A DNA stretch of 64,000 bases from contig OZ059899.1 in the NCBI GenBank assembly GCA_964057225.1, positions 18,732,501 through 18,796,500 on the forward strand, written 5' to 3'. How positions within the stretch are numbered: the stretch's first letter is position 1; the number at the start of each line of letters is the position of its first letter. Positions 40,826-55,215 of the stretch are shown here, one piece after another. Below the pieces are notes generated by a model that searched no databases, was not told where the DNA came from, and was given only the letters and a program-made list of their open reading frames with translations. A program made the position numbers and the translations under genes. Source of the stretch: Auanema rhodensis. Its lineage: Eukaryota > Nematoda > Chromadorea > Rhabditida > Rhabditidae.

Positions 40826-42580
40826 TTGAAAAATGATGCATTAGTGTATGTTGAGTTTCCATGTACACTCAACATTGCTTCCAAAAACATTTTTACAAAA
40901 ATTTTTCCGGAAAATTTCGAAACAATTTCGCAAAAAGTAGATGTTTTTAGATTCCTTTTTTCAAGGCAAAGAAGATGGACAATGTTATTCAACGAAAAAA
41001 TTAATTCTGCAGGGTGAAAATCGAGGATATAAGTGTGAACTTATATCAGTTGATATCTCGGTGCATTTTTAAGCTAGCGCAAATCTGATAACACAGATCG
41101 ACGCAGCTTAAAAAGCCGCATCGAATGCACTAAACAACATTGAGAAACGCTTAATACAAAAATTAGTTATGATCGTTTGAAAAATGATGCATTAGTGTAT
41201 GTTGAGTTTCCATGTACACTCAACATTGCTTCCAAAAACATTTTGACAAAAATTTTTCCGAAAAATTTCAAAATAATTTTGCAAAAAGTAGATGTTTTTA
41301 GATTCCTTTTTTCAAGGCAAAGACGATGGACAATGTTATTCAACGAAAAAATTAATTCTCCAGGGTGAAAATCGAGGATATAAGTGTGAACTTATATCAG
41401 TTGATATCTCGGTGCATTTTTAAGGTAGCGCAAATCTGATAACACAGATCGACGCAGCTTAGAAATCCGCATCGAATGCACTATACTACATTGAGAAACG
41501 CTAAATACAAAAATTAGTTATGATCGTTTGAAAAATGATGCATTAGTGTATGTTGAGTTTCCATGTACACTCAACATTGCTTCCAAAAACATTTTTACAA
41601 AAATTTTTCCGGAAAATTTCGAAACAATTTCGCAAAAAGTAGATGTTTTTAGATTCCTTTTTTCAAGGCAAAGACGATGGACAATGTTATTCAACGAAAA
41701 AATTAATTCTCCAGAGTGAAAATCGAGGATGTAAGTGTGAACTTATATCAGTTGATATCTCGGTGCATTTTTAAGCTAGCGCAAATCTGATAACACAGAT
41801 CGACGCAGCTTAAAAATCCGCATCGAATGCACTATACAACATTGAGAAACGCTTAATACAAAAATTAGTTATGATCGTTTGAAAAATGATGCATTAGTGT
41901 ATGTTGAGTTTCCATGTACACTCAACATTGCTTCCAAAAACATTTTTACAAAAATTTTTCCGGAAAATTTCGAAACAATTTCGCAAAAAGTAGATGTTTT
42001 TAGATTCCTTTTTTCAAGGCAAAGAAGATGGACAATGTTATTCAACGAAAAAATTAATTCTGCAGGGTGAAAATCGAGGATATAAGTGTGAACTTATATC
42101 AGTTGATATCTCGGTGCATTTTTAAGCTAGCGCAAATCTGATAACACAGATCGACGCAGCTTAAAAAGCCGCATCGAATGCACTAAACAACATTGAGAAA
42201 CGCTTAATACAAAAATTAGTTATGATCGTTTGAAAAATGATGCATTAGTGTATGTTGAGTTTCCATGTACACTCAACATTGCTTCCAAAAACATTTTGAC
42301 AAAAATTTTTCCGAAAAATTTCAAAATAATTTTGCAAAAAGTAGATGTTTTTAGATTCCTTTTTTCAAGGCAAAGACGATGGACAATGTTATTCAACGAA
42401 AAAATTAATTCTCCAGGGTGAAAATCGAGGATATAAGTGTGAACTTATATCAGTTGATATCTCGGTGCATTTTTAAGGTAGCGCAAATCTGATAACACAG
42501 ATCGACGCAGCTTAGAAATCCGCATCGAATGCACTATACTACATTGAGAAACGTTTAATACAAAAATTAGTTATGATCGT

Positions 42581-42930
42581 TTGAAAAAAGATGCATTAGT
42601 GTAAGTTGAGTTTCCATGTACACTCAACATTGCTTCCAAAAACATTTTTACAAAAATTTTTCCGAAAAATTTCGAAATAATTTCGCAGAAAGTAGATGTT
42701 TTTAAATTCCTTTTTTCAAGGCAAAGACGATGGACATTGTTATTCAACGAAAAAATTAATTCTGCAGGGTGAAAATCGAGGATATAAGTGTGAACTTATA
42801 TTAGTTGATATCTCGGTGCATTTTTAAGCTAGCGCAAATCTGATAACACAGATCGACGCAGCTTAAAAATCCGCATCGAATGCACTATACTACATTGAGA
42901 AACGCTTAATAAAAAATTAGTTATGATCGT
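42581..42930. repeat. 350-bp unit with single-base deletion (second)
   Basis: Carries the same TTAATAAAAAATTAG one-base deletion as the unit at 40476. It is a J-type unit with GTGTAAGTTGAG, followed by the K-K'-N-F-K segment that reappears at 58023. Confidence 0.9.
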
Positions 42931-45900
42931 TTGAAAAATGATGCATTAGTGTATGTTGAGTTTCCATGTACACTCAACATTGCTTCCAAAAACATTTTGA
43001 CAAAAATTTTTCCGAAAAATTTCAAAATAATTTTGCAAAAAGTAGATGTTTTTAGATTCCTTTTTTCAAGGCAAAGACGATGGACAAAGTTATTCAACGA
43101 AAAAATTAATTCTGCAGGGTGAAAATCGAGGATATAAGTGCAAACTTATATCAGTTGATATCTCGGTGCATTTTTAAGCTAGCGCAAATCTGATAACACA
43201 GATCGACGCAGCTTAAAAATCCGCATCGAATGCACTATACAACATTGAGAAACGCTTATAACAAATATTAGTTAAGATCGTTTGAAAAAAGATGCATTAG
43301 TGTATGTTGAATTTCCATGTACACTCAACATTGCTTCCAAAAACATTTTGACAAAAATTTTTCCGAAAAATTTCAAAATAATTTTGCAAAAAGTAGATGT
43401 TTTTAGATTCCTTTTTTCAAGGCAAAGACGATGGACAAAGTTATTCAACGAAAAAATTAATTCTGCAGGGTGAAAATCGAGGATATAAGTGTGAACTTAT
43501 ATCAGTTGATATCTCGGTGCATTTTTAAGCTAGCGCAAATCTGATAACACAGATCGACGCAGCTTAAAAATCCGCATCGAATGCACTATACAACATTGAG
43601 AAACGCTTAATACAAAAATTAGTTAAGATCGTTTGAAAAAAGATGCATTAGTGTATGTTGAGTTTCCATGTACACTCAACATTGCTTCCAAAAACATTTT
43701 GACAAAAATTTTTCCAAAAAATTTCAAAATAATTTCGCAAAAAGTAATAGTTTTTAGATTTCTTTTTTCAAGGCAAAGACGATGGACAATGTTATTCAAC
43801 GAAAAAATTAATTCTCCAGGGTGAAAATCGAGGATGTAAGTGTGAACTTATATCAGTTGATATCTCGGTGCATTTTTAAGCTAGCGCAAATCTGATAACA
43901 CAGATCGACGCAGCTTAAAAATCCGCATCGAATGCACTATACAACATTGAGAAACGCTTAATACAAAAATTAGTTATGATCGTTTGAAAAATGATGCATT
44001 AGTGTATGTTGAGTTTCCATGTACACTCAACATTGCTTCCAAAAACATTTTTACAAAAATTTTTCCGGAAAATTTCGAAACAATTTCGCAAAAAGTAGAT
44101 GTTTTTAGATTCCTTTTTTCAAGGCAAAGACGATGGACAATGTTATTCAACGAAAAAATTAATTCTGCAGGGTGAAAATCGAGGATATAAGTGTGAACTT
44201 ATATCAGTTGATATCTCGGTGCATTTTTAAGCTAGCGCAAATCTGATAACACAGATCGACGCAGCTTAAAAATCCGCATCGAATGCACTATACTACATTG
44301 AGAAACGCTTAATACAAAAATTAGTTATGATCGTTTGAAAAATGATGCATTAGTGTATGTTGAGTTTCCATGTACACTCAACATTGCTTCCAAAAACATT
44401 TTGACAAAAATTTTTCCGAAAAATTTCAAAATAATTTTGCAAAAAGTAGATGTTTTTAGATTCCTTTTTTCAAGGCAAAGACGATGGACAAAGTTATTCA
44501 ACGAAAAAATTAATTCTGCAGGGTGAAAATCGAGGATATAAGTGTGAACTTATATCAGTTGATATCTCGGTGCATTTTTAAGCTAGTGCAAATCTGATAA
44601 CACAGATCGACGCAGCTTAAAAATCCGCATCGAATGCACTATACAACATTGAGAAACGCTTAATACAAAAATTAGTTAAGATCGTTTGAAAAAAGATGCA
44701 TTAGTGTATGTTGAGTTTCCATGTACACTCAACATTGCTTCCAAAAACATTTTGACAAAAATTTTTCCAAAAAATTTCAAAATAATTTCGCAAAAAGTAA
44801 TAGTTTTTAGATTTCTTTTTTCAAGGCAAAGACGATGGACAATGTTATTCAACGAAAAAATTAATTCTCCAGGGTGAAAATCGAGGATGTAAGTGTGAAC
44901 TTATATCAGTTGATATCTCGGTGCATTTTTAAGCTAGCGCAAATCTGATAACACAGATCGACGCAGCTTAAAAATCCGCATCGAATGCACTATACAACAT
45001 TGAGAAACGCTTAATACAAAAATTAGTTATGATCGTTTGAAAAATGATGCATTAGTGTATGTTGAGTTTCCATGTACACTCAACATTGCTTCCAAAAACA
45101 TTTTTACAAAAATTTTTCCGGAAAATTTCGAAACAATTTCGCAAAAAGTAGATGTTTTTAGATTCCTTTTTTCAAGGCAAAGACGATGGACAATGTTATT
45201 CAACGAAAAAATTAATTCTGCAGGGTGAAAATCGAGGATATAAGTGTGAACTTATATCAGTTGATATCTCGGTGCATTTTTAAGCTAGCGCAAATCTGAT
45301 AACACAGATCGACGCAGCTTAAAAATCCGCATCGAATGCACTATACTACATTGAGAAACGCTTAATACAAAAATTAGTTATGATCGTTTGAAAAATGATG
45401 CATTAGTGTATGTTGAGTTTCCATGTACACTCAACATTGCTTCCAAAAACATTTTGACAAAAATTTTTCCGAAAAATTTCAAAATAATTTTGCAAAAAGT
45501 AGATGTTTTTAGATTCCTTTTTTCAAGGCAAAGACGATGGACAAAGTTATTCAACGAAAAAATTAATTCTGCAGGGTGAAAATCGAGGATATAAGTGTGA
45601 ACTTATATCAGTTGATATCTCGGTGCATTTTTAAGCTAGTGCAAATCTGATAACACAGATCGACGCAGCTTAAAAATCCGCATCGAATGCACTATACAAC
45701 ATTGAGAAACGCTTAATACAAAAATTAGTTAAGATCGTTTGAAAAAAGATGCATTAGTGTATGTTGAGTTTCCATGTACACTCAACATTGCTTCCAAAAA
45801 CATTTTGACAAAAATTTTTCCAAAAAATTTCAAAATAATTTCGCAAAAAGTAAATGTTTTTAGATTCCTTTTTTCAAGGCAAAGACGATGGACAATGTTA

Positions 45901-48195
45901 TTCAACGAAAAAATTAATTCTCCAGGGTGAAAATCGAGGATATAAGTGTGAACTTATATCAGTTGATATCTCGGTGCATTTTTAAGCTAGCGCAAATCTG
46001 ATAACACAGATCGACGCAGCTTAAAAATCCGCATCGAATGCACTATACTACATTGAGAAACGCTTAATACAAAAATTAGTTATGATCGTTTGAAAAATGA
46101 TGCATTAGTGTATGTTGAGTTTCCATGTACACTCAACATTGCTTCCAAAAACATTTTGACAAAAATTTTTCCGAAAAATTTCAAAATAATTTTGCAAAAA
46201 GTAGATGTTTTTAGATTCCTTTTTTCAAGGCAAAGACGATGGACAAAGTTATTCAACGAAAAAATTAATTCTGCAGGGTGAAAATCGAGGATATAAGTGT
46301 GAACTTATATCAGTTGATATCTCGGTGCATTTTTAAGCTAGTGCAAATCTGATAACACAGATCGACGCAGCTTAAAAATCCGCATCGAATGCACTATACA
46401 ACATTGAGAAACGCTTAATACAAAAATTAGTTAAGATCGTTTGAAAAAAGATGCATTAGTGTATGTTGAGTTTCCATGTACACTCAACATTGCTTCCAAA
46501 AACATTTTGACAAAAATTTTTCCAAAAAATTTCAAAATAATTTCGCAAAAAGTAAATGTTTTTAGATTCCTTTTTTCAAGGCAAAGACGATGGACAATGT
46601 TATTCAACGAAAAAATTAATTCTCCAGGGTGAAAATCGAGGATGTAAGTGTGAACTTATATCAGTTGATATCTCGGTGCATTTTTAAGCTAGCACAAATC
46701 TGATAACACAGATCGACGCAGCTTAAAAATCCGCATCGAATGCACTATACAACATTGAGAAACGCTTAATACAAAAATTAGTTATGATCGTTTGAAAAAT
46801 GATGCATTAGTGTATGTTGAGTTTCCATGTACACTCAACATTGCTTCCAAAAACATTTTTACAAAAATTTTTCCGGAAAATTTCGAAACAATTTCGCAAA
46901 AAGTAGATGTTTTTAGATTCCTTTTTTCAAGGCAAAGACGATGGACAATGTTATTCAACGAAAAAATTAATTCTGCAGGGTGAAAATCGAGGATATAAGT
47001 GTGAACTTATATCAGTTGATATCTCGGTGCATTTTTAAGCTAGCGCAAATCTGATAACACAGATCGACGCAGCTTAAAAATCCGCATCGAATGCACTATA
47101 CTACATTGAGAAACGCTTAATACAAAAATTAGTTATGATCGTTTGAAAAATGATGCATTAGTGTATGTTGAGTCTCCATGTACACTCAACATTGCTTCCA
47201 AAAACATTTTTACAAAAATTTTTCCGAAAAATTTCGAAACAATTTCGCAAAAAGTAGATGTTTTTAGATTCCTTTTTTCAAGGCAAAGACGATGGACAAT
47301 GTTATTCAACGAAAAAATTAATTCTGCAGGGTGAAAATCGAGGATATAAGTGTGAACTTATATCAGTTGATATCTCGGTGCATTTTTAAGCTAGCGCAAA
47401 TCTGATAACACAGATCGACGCAGCTTAAAAATCCGCATCGAATGCACTATACAACATTGAGAAACGCTTAATACAAAAATTAGTTATGATCGTTTGAAAA
47501 ATGATGCATTAGTGTATGTTGAGTTTCCATGTACACTCAACATTGCTTCCAAAAACATTTTTACAAAAATTTTTCCGGAAAATTTCGAAACAATTTCGCA
47601 AAAAGTAGATGTTTTTAGATTCCTTTTTTCAAGGCAAAGACGATGGACAATGTTATTCAACGAAAAAATTAATTCTGCAGGGTGAAAATCGAGGATATAA
47701 GTGTGAACTTATATCAGTTGATATCTCGGTGCATTTTTAAGCTAGCGCAAATCTGATAACACAGATCGACGCAGCTTAAAAATCCGCATCGAATGCACTA
47801 TACTACATTGAGAAACGCTTAATACAAAAATTAGTTATGATCATTTGAAAAATGATGCATTAGTGTATGTTGAGTTTCCATGTACACTCAACATTGCTTC
47901 CAAAAACATTTTGACAAAAATTTTTCCGAAAAATTTCAAAATAATTTTGCAAAAAGTAGATGTTTTTAGATTCCTTTTTTCAAGGCAAAGACGATGGACA
48001 AAGTTATTCAACGAAAAAATTAATTCTGCAGGGTGAAAATCGAGGATATAAGTGTGAACTTATATCAGTTGATATCTCGGTGCATTTTTAAGCTAGCGCA
48101 AATCTGATAACACAGATCGACGCAGCTTAAAAAGCCGCATCGAATGCACTATACAACATTGAGAAACGCTTAATACAAAAATTAGTTATGATCGT
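42931..48195. repeat. Segment duplicated at 58023-61532 (left copy)
   Basis: Unit order K-K'-N-F-K from 42931 matches 58023-59777, and N'-F-O-F-K from 46441 matches 59778-61532. The left copy has five additional units between these parts. Rare variants are shared: the one-base deletion just before the first K, TGCAAACTT (43139 and 58231), TTATAACAAATATTAG (about 43257 and 58349), GAATTTCC in K' and GTAATAG in N. Confidence 0.88.
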
Positions 48196-50301
48196 TTGAA
48201 AAATGATGCATTAGTGTATGTTGAGTTTCCATGTACACTCAACATTGCTTCCAAAAACATTTTGACAAAAATTTTTCCGAAAAATTTCAAAATAATTTTG
48301 CAAAAAGTAGATGTTTTTAGATTCCTTTTTTCAAGGCAAAGACGATGGACAAAGTTATTCAACGAAAAAATTAATTCTGCAGGGTGAAAATCGAGGATAT
48401 AAGTGTGAACTTATATCAGTTGATATCTCGGTGCATTTTTAAGCTAGCGCAAATCTGATAACACAGATCGACGCAGCTTAAAAATCCGCATCGAATGCAC
48501 TATACAACATTGAGAAACGCTTAATACAAAAATTAGTTAAGATCGTTTGAAAAAAGATGCATTAGTGTATGTTGAGTTTCCATGTACACTCAACATTGCT
48601 TCCAAAAACATTTTGACAAAAATTTTTCCAAAAAATTTCAAAATAATTTCGCAAAAAGTAAATGTTTTTAGATTCTTTTTTTCAAGGCAAAGACGATGGA
48701 CAATGTTATTCAACGAAAAAATTAATTCTCCAGGGTGAAAATCGAGGATATAAGTGTGAACTTATATCAGTTGATATCTCGGTGCATTTTTAAGCTAGCG
48801 CAAATCTGATAACACAGATCGACGCAGCTTAAAAAGCCGCATCGAATGCACTATACAACATTGAGAAACGCTTAATACAAAAATTAGTTATGATCGTTTG
48901 AAAAATGATGCATTAGTGTATGTTGAGTCTCCATGTACACTCAACATTGCTTCCAAAAACATTTTTACAAAAATTTTTCCGAAAAATTTCGAAACAATTT
49001 CGCAAAAAGTAGATGTTTTTAGATTCCTTTTTTCAAGGCAAAGACGATGGACAATGTTATTCAACGAAAAAATTAATTCTGCAGGGTGAAAATCGAGGAT
49101 ATAAGTGTGAACTTATATCAGTTGATATCTCGGTGCATTTTTAAGCTAGCGCAAATCTGATAACACAGATCGACGCAGCTTAAAAATCCGCATCGAATGC
49201 ACTATACAACATTGAGAAACGCTTAATACAAAAATTAGTTATGATCGTTTGAAAAAAGATGCATTAGTGTATGTTGAGTTTCCATGTACACTCAACATTG
49301 CTTCCAAAAACATTTTGACAAAAATTTTTCCAAAAAATTTCAAAATAATTTCGCAAAAAGTAAATGTTTTTAGATTTTTTTTTTCAAGGCAAAGACGATG
49401 GACAATGTTATTCAACGAAAAAATTAATTCTCCAGGGTGAAAATCGAGGATGTAAGTGTGAACTTATATCAGTTGATATCTCGGTGCATTTTTAAGGTAG
49501 CGCAAATCTGATAACACAGATCGACGCAGCTTAAAAATCCGCATCGAATGCACTATACAACATTGAGAAACGCTTAATACAAAAATTAGTTATGATCGTT
49601 TGAAAAATGATGCATTAGTGTGTGTTGAGTTTCCATGTACACTCAACATTGCTTCCAAAAACATTTTTACAAAAATTTTTCCGGAAAATTTCGAAACAAT
49701 TTCGCAAAAAGTAGATGTTTTTAGATTCCTTTTTTCAAGGCAAAGACGATGGACAATGTTATTCAACGAAAAAATTAATTCTGCAGGGTGAAAATCGAGG
49801 ATATAAGTGTGAACTTATATCAGTTGATATCTCGGTGCATTTTTAAGCTAGCGCAAATCTGATAACACAGATCGACGCAGCTTAAAAAGCCGCATCGAAT
49901 GCACTATACAACATTGAGAAACGCTTAATACAAAAATTAGTTATGATCGTTTGAAAAATGATGCATTAGTGTATGTTGAGTCTCCATGTACACTCAACAT
50001 TGCTTCCAAAAACATTTTTACAAAAATTTTTCCGAAAAATTTCGAAACAATTTCGCAAAAAGTAGATGTTTTTAGATTCCTTTTTTCAAGGCAAAGACGA
50101 TGGACATTGTTATTCAACGAAAAAATTAATTCTGCAGGGTGAAAATCGAGGATATAAGTGTGAACTTATATCAGTTGATATCTCGGTGCATTTTTAAGGT
50201 AGCGCAAATCTGATAACACAGATCGACGCAGCTTAGAAATCCGCATCGAATGCACTATACTACATCGAGAAACGCTTAATACAAAAATTAGTTATGATCG
50301 T

Positions 50302-50652
50302 TTGAAAAAAGATGCATTAGTGTAAGTTGAGTTTCCATGTACACTCAACATTGCTTCCAAAAACATTTTGACAAAAATTTTTCCAAAAAATTTCAAAATA
50401 ATTTCGCAAAAAGTAAATGTTTTTAGATTCTTTTTTTCAAGGCAAAGACGATGGACAATGTTATTCAACGAAAAAATTAATTCTCCAGGGTGAAAATCGA
50501 GGATATAAGTGTGAACTTATATCAGTTGATATCTCGGTGCATTTTTAAGCTAGCGCAAATCTGATAACACAGATCGACGCAGCTTAAAAAGCCGCATCGA
50601 ATGCACTATACAACATTGAGAAACGCTTAATACAAAAATTAGTTATGATCGT
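50302..50652. repeat. Hybrid satellite unit, J-type 5' half and P-type 3' half
   Basis: The unit starts like J (GTGTAAGTTGAG) but from ATTTTGAC onward reads as P (CCAAAAAATTTC, GTAAATG, GATTCTTTTTTTC, CTCCAGGG). A single switch point explains it, as expected from unequal exchange or gene conversion between neighbours. Confidence 0.75.
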
Positions 50653-51003
50653 TTGAAAAATGATGCATTAGTGTATGTTGAGTCTCCATGTACACTCAAC
50701 ATTGCTTCCAAAAACATTTTTACAAAAATTTTTCCGAAAAATTTCGAAACAATTTCGCAAAAAGTAGATGTTTTTAGATTCCTTTTTTCAAGGCAAAGAC
50801 GATGGACAATGTTATTCAACGAAAAAATTAATTCTGCAGGGTGAAAATCGAGGATATAAGTGTGAACTTATATCAGTTGATATCTCGGTGCATTTTTAAG
50901 CTAGCGCAAATCTGATAACACAGATCGACGCAGCTTAAAAATCCGCATCGAATGCACTATACAACATTGAGAAACGCTTAATACAAAAATTAGTTATGAT
51001 CGT

Positions 51004-54000
51004 TTGAAAAAAGATGCATTAGTGTATGTTGAGTTTCCATGTACACTCAACATTGCTTCCAAAAACATTTTGACAAAAATTTTTCCAAAAAATTTCAAAA
51101 TAATTTCGCAAAAAGTAAATGTTTTTAGATTCTTTTTTTCAAGGCAAAGACGATGGACAATGTTATTCAACGAAAAAATTAATTCTCCAGGGTGAAAATC
51201 GAGGATGTAAGTGTGAACTTATATCAGTTGATATCTCGGTGCATTTTTAAGGTAGCGCAAATCTGATAACACAGATCGACGCAGCTTAAAAATCCGCATC
51301 GAATGCACTATACAACATTGAGAAACGCTTAATACAAAAATTAGTTATGATCGTTTGAAAAATGATGCATTAGTGTGTGTTGAGTTTCCATGTACACTCA
51401 ACATTGCTTCCAAAAACATTTTTACAAAAATTTTTCCGGAAAATTTCGAAACAATTTCGCAAAAAGTAGATGTTTTTAGATTCCTTTTTTCAAGGCAAAG
51501 ACGATGGACAATGTTATTCAACGAAAAAATTAATTCTGCAGGGTGAAAATCGAGGATATAAGTGTGAACTTATATCAGTTGATATCTCGGTGCATTTTTA
51601 AGCTAGCGCAAATCTGATAACACAGATCGACGCAGCTTAAAAAGCCGCATCGAATGCACTATACAACATTGAGAAACGCTTAATACAAAAATTAGTTATG
51701 ATCGTTTGAAAAATGATGCATTAGTGTATGTTGAGTCTCCATGTACACTCAACATTGCTTCCAAAAACATTTTTACAAAAATTTTTCCGAAAAATTTCGA
51801 AACAATTTCGCAAAAAGTAGATGTTTTTAGATTCCTTTTTTCAAGGCAAAGACGATGGACATTGTTATTCAACGAAAAAATTAATTCTGCAGGGTGAAAA
51901 TCGAGGATATAAGTGTGAACTTATATCAGTTGATATCTCGGTGCATTTTTAAGGTAGCGCAAATCTGATAACACAGATCGACGCAGCTTAGAAATCCGCA
52001 TCGAATGCACTATACTACATCGAGAAACGCTTAATACAAAAATTAGTTATGATCGTTTGAAAAAAGATGCATTAGTGTAAGTTGAGTTTCCATGTACACT
52101 CAACATTGCTTCCAAAAACATTTTTACAAAAATTTTTCCGAAAAATTTCGAAATAATTTCGCAGAAAGTAGATGTTTTTAAATTCCTTTTTTCAAGGCAA
52201 AGACGATGGACATTGTTATTCAACGAAAAAATTAATTCTGCAGGGTGAAAATCGAGGATATAAGTGTGAACTTATATCAGTTGATATCTCGGTGCATTTT
52301 TAAGCTAGCGCAAATCTGATAACACAGATCGACGCAGCTTAAAAATCCGCATCGAATGCACTATACAACATTGAGAAACGCTTAATACAAAAATTAGTTA
52401 AGATCGTTTGAAAAATGATGCATTAGTGTATGTTGAGTCTCCATGTACACTCAACATTGCTTCCAAAAACATTTTTACAAAAATTTTTCCGAAAAATTTC
52501 GAAACAATTTCGCAAAAAGTAGATGTTTTTAGATTCCGTTTTTCAAGGCAAAGACGATGGACAAAGTTATTCAACGAAAAAATTAATTCTGCAGGGTGAA
52601 AATCGAGGATGTAAGTGTGAACTTATATCAGTTGATATCTCGGTGCATTTTTAAGCTAGCGCAAATCTGATAACACAGATCGACGCAGCTTAGAAATCCG
52701 CATCGAATGCACTATACTACATCGAGAAACGCTTAATACAAAAATTAGTTATGATCGTTTGAAAAATGATGCATTAGTGTATGTTGAGTCTCCATGTACA
52801 CTCAACATTGCTTCCAAAAACATTTTTACAAAAATTTTTCCGAAAAATTTCGAAACAATTTCGCAAAAAGTAGATGTTTTTAGATTCCGTTTTTCAAGGC
52901 AAAGACGATGGACAAAGTTATTCAACGAAAAAATTAATTCTGCAGGGTGAAAATCGAGGATATAAGTGTGAACTTATATCAGTTGATATCTCGGTGCATT
53001 TTTAAGCTAGCGCAAATCTGATAACACAGATCGACGCAGCTTAAAAATCCGCATCGAATGCACTATACTACATCGAGAAACGCTTAATACAAAAATTAGT
53101 TATGATCGTTTGAAAAAAGATGCATTAGTGTATGTTGAGTTTCCATGTACACTCAACATTGCTTCCAAAAACATTTTGACAAAAATTTTTCCAAAAAATT
53201 TCAAAATAATTTCGCAAAAAGTAAATGTTTTTAGATTCTTTTTTTCAAGGCAAAGACGATGGACAATGTTATTCAACGAAAAAATTAATTCTCCAGGGTG
53301 AAAATCGAGGATGTAAGTGTGAACTTATATCAGTTGATATCTCGGTGCATTTTTAAGGTAGCGCAAATCTGATAACACAGATCGACGCAGCTTAAAAATC
53401 CGCATCGAATGCACTATACAACATTGAGAAACGCTTAATACAAAAATTAGTTATGATCGTTTGAAAAATGATGCATTAGTGTGTGTTGAGTTTCCATGTA
53501 CACTCAACATTGCTTCCAAAAACATTTTTACAAAAATTTTTCCGGAAAATTTCGAAACAATTTCGCAAAAAGTAGATGTTTTTAGATTCCTTTTTTCAAG
53601 GCAAAGACGATGGACAATGTTATTCAACGAAAAAATTAATTCTGCAGGGTGAAAATCGAGGATATAAGTGTGAACTTATATCAGTTGATATCTCGGTGCA
53701 TTTTTAAGCTAGCGCAAATCTGATAACACAGATCGACGCAGCTTAAAAAGCCGCATCGAATGCACTATACAACATTGAGAAACGCTTAATACAAAAATTA
53801 GTTATGATCGTTTGAAAAATGATGCATTAGTGTATGTTGAGTCTCCATGTACACTCAACATTGCTTCCAAAAACATTTTTACAAAAATTTTTCCGAAAAA
53901 TTTCGAAACAATTTCGCAAAAAGTAGATGTTTTTAGATTCCTTTTTTCAAGGCAAAGACGATGGACATTGTTATTCAACGAAAAAATTAATTCTGCAGGG

Positions 54001-55215
54001 TGAAAATCGAGGATATAAGTGTGAACTTATATCAGTTGATATCTCGGTGCATTTTTAAGGTAGCGCAAATCTGATAACACAGATCGACGCAGCTTAGAAA
54101 TCCGCATCGAATGCACTATACTACATCGAGAAACGCTTAATACAAAAATTAGTTATGATCGTTTGAAAAAAGATGCATTAGTGTAAGTTGAGTTTCCATG
54201 TACACTCAACATTGCTTCCAAAAACATTTTTACAAAAATTTTTCCGAAAAATTTCGAAATAATTTCGCAGAAAGTAGATGTTTTTAAATTCCTTTTTTCA
54301 AGGCAAAGACGATGGACATTGTTATTCAACGAAAAAATTAATTCTGCAGGGTGAAAATCGAGGATATAAGTGTGAACTTATATCAGTTGATATCTCGGTG
54401 CATTTTTAAGCTAGCGCAAATCTGATAACACAGATCGACGCAGCTTAAAAATCCGCATCGAATGCACTATACAACATTGAGAAACGCTTAATACAAAAAT
54501 TAGTTAAGATCGTTTGAAAAATGATGCATTAGTGTATGTTGAGTCTCCATGTACACTCAACATTGCTTCCAAAAACATTTTTACAAAAATTTTTCCGAAA
54601 AATTTCGAAACAATTTCGCAAAAAGTAGATGTTTTTAGATTCCGTTTTTCAAGGCAAAGACGATGGACAAAGTTATTCAACGAAAAAATTAATTCTGCAG
54701 GGTGAAAATCGAGGATGTAAGTGTGAACTTATATCAGTTGATATCTCGGTGCATTTTTAAGCTAGCGCAAATCTGATAACACAGATCGACGCAGCTTAGA
54801 AATCCGCATCGAATGCACTATACTACATCGAGAAACGCTTAATACAAAAATTAGTTATGATCGTTTGAAAAATGATGCATTAGTGTATGTTGAGTCTCCA
54901 TGTACACTCAACATTGCTTCCAAAAACATTTTTACAAAAATTTTTCCGAAAAATTTCGAAACAATTTCGCAAAAAGTAGATGTTTTTAGATTCCGTTTTT
55001 CAAGGCAAAGACGATGGACAAAGTTATTCAACGAAAAAATTAATTCTGCAGGGTGAAAATCGAGGATATAAGTGTGAACTTATATCAGTTGATATCTCGG
55101 TGCATTTTTAAGCTAGCGCAAATCTGATAACACAGATCGACGCAGCTTAAAAATCCGCATCGAATGCACTATACTACATCGAGAAACGCTTAATACAAAA
55201 ATTAGTTATGATCGT
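51004..55215. repeat. Hexamer higher-order repeat P-F-O-J-Q-Q, 2 x 2106 bp
   Basis: Six units in the same order lie at 51004-53109 and 53110-55215. P has GTAAATG and GATTCTTTTTTTC. The F unit has the private GTGTGTGTTGAG. O has GAGTCTCC with GACATTGTT. J has GTGTAAGTTGAG. The two Q units have GATTCCGTTTTTC with CAAAGTT. The start of a third copy is at 49249-50301 (P-F-O), where the fourth unit is a J/P hybrid. Confidence 0.9.

Larger units (their letters stand above)
28893..42930. repeat. Array block 3: F/C/I/J/K/M units
   Basis: From about 29.1 kb new variants appear: TTTTTAAGGTAGCGC (loss of the GCTAGC palindrome), CTTAGAAATCC, AAAAAGCCGC and GACATTGTT. The J subtype (GTGTAAGTTGAG, GCAGAAAGTAG, TTTAAATTCC) appears at 31701, 32052, 33456, 35211, 36966, 38370, 39774, 40476 and 42581. 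D and E units are gone. The change is gradual and made of shared variants, so this is a transition within one satellite and not a junction with another sequence. Confidence 0.8.
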
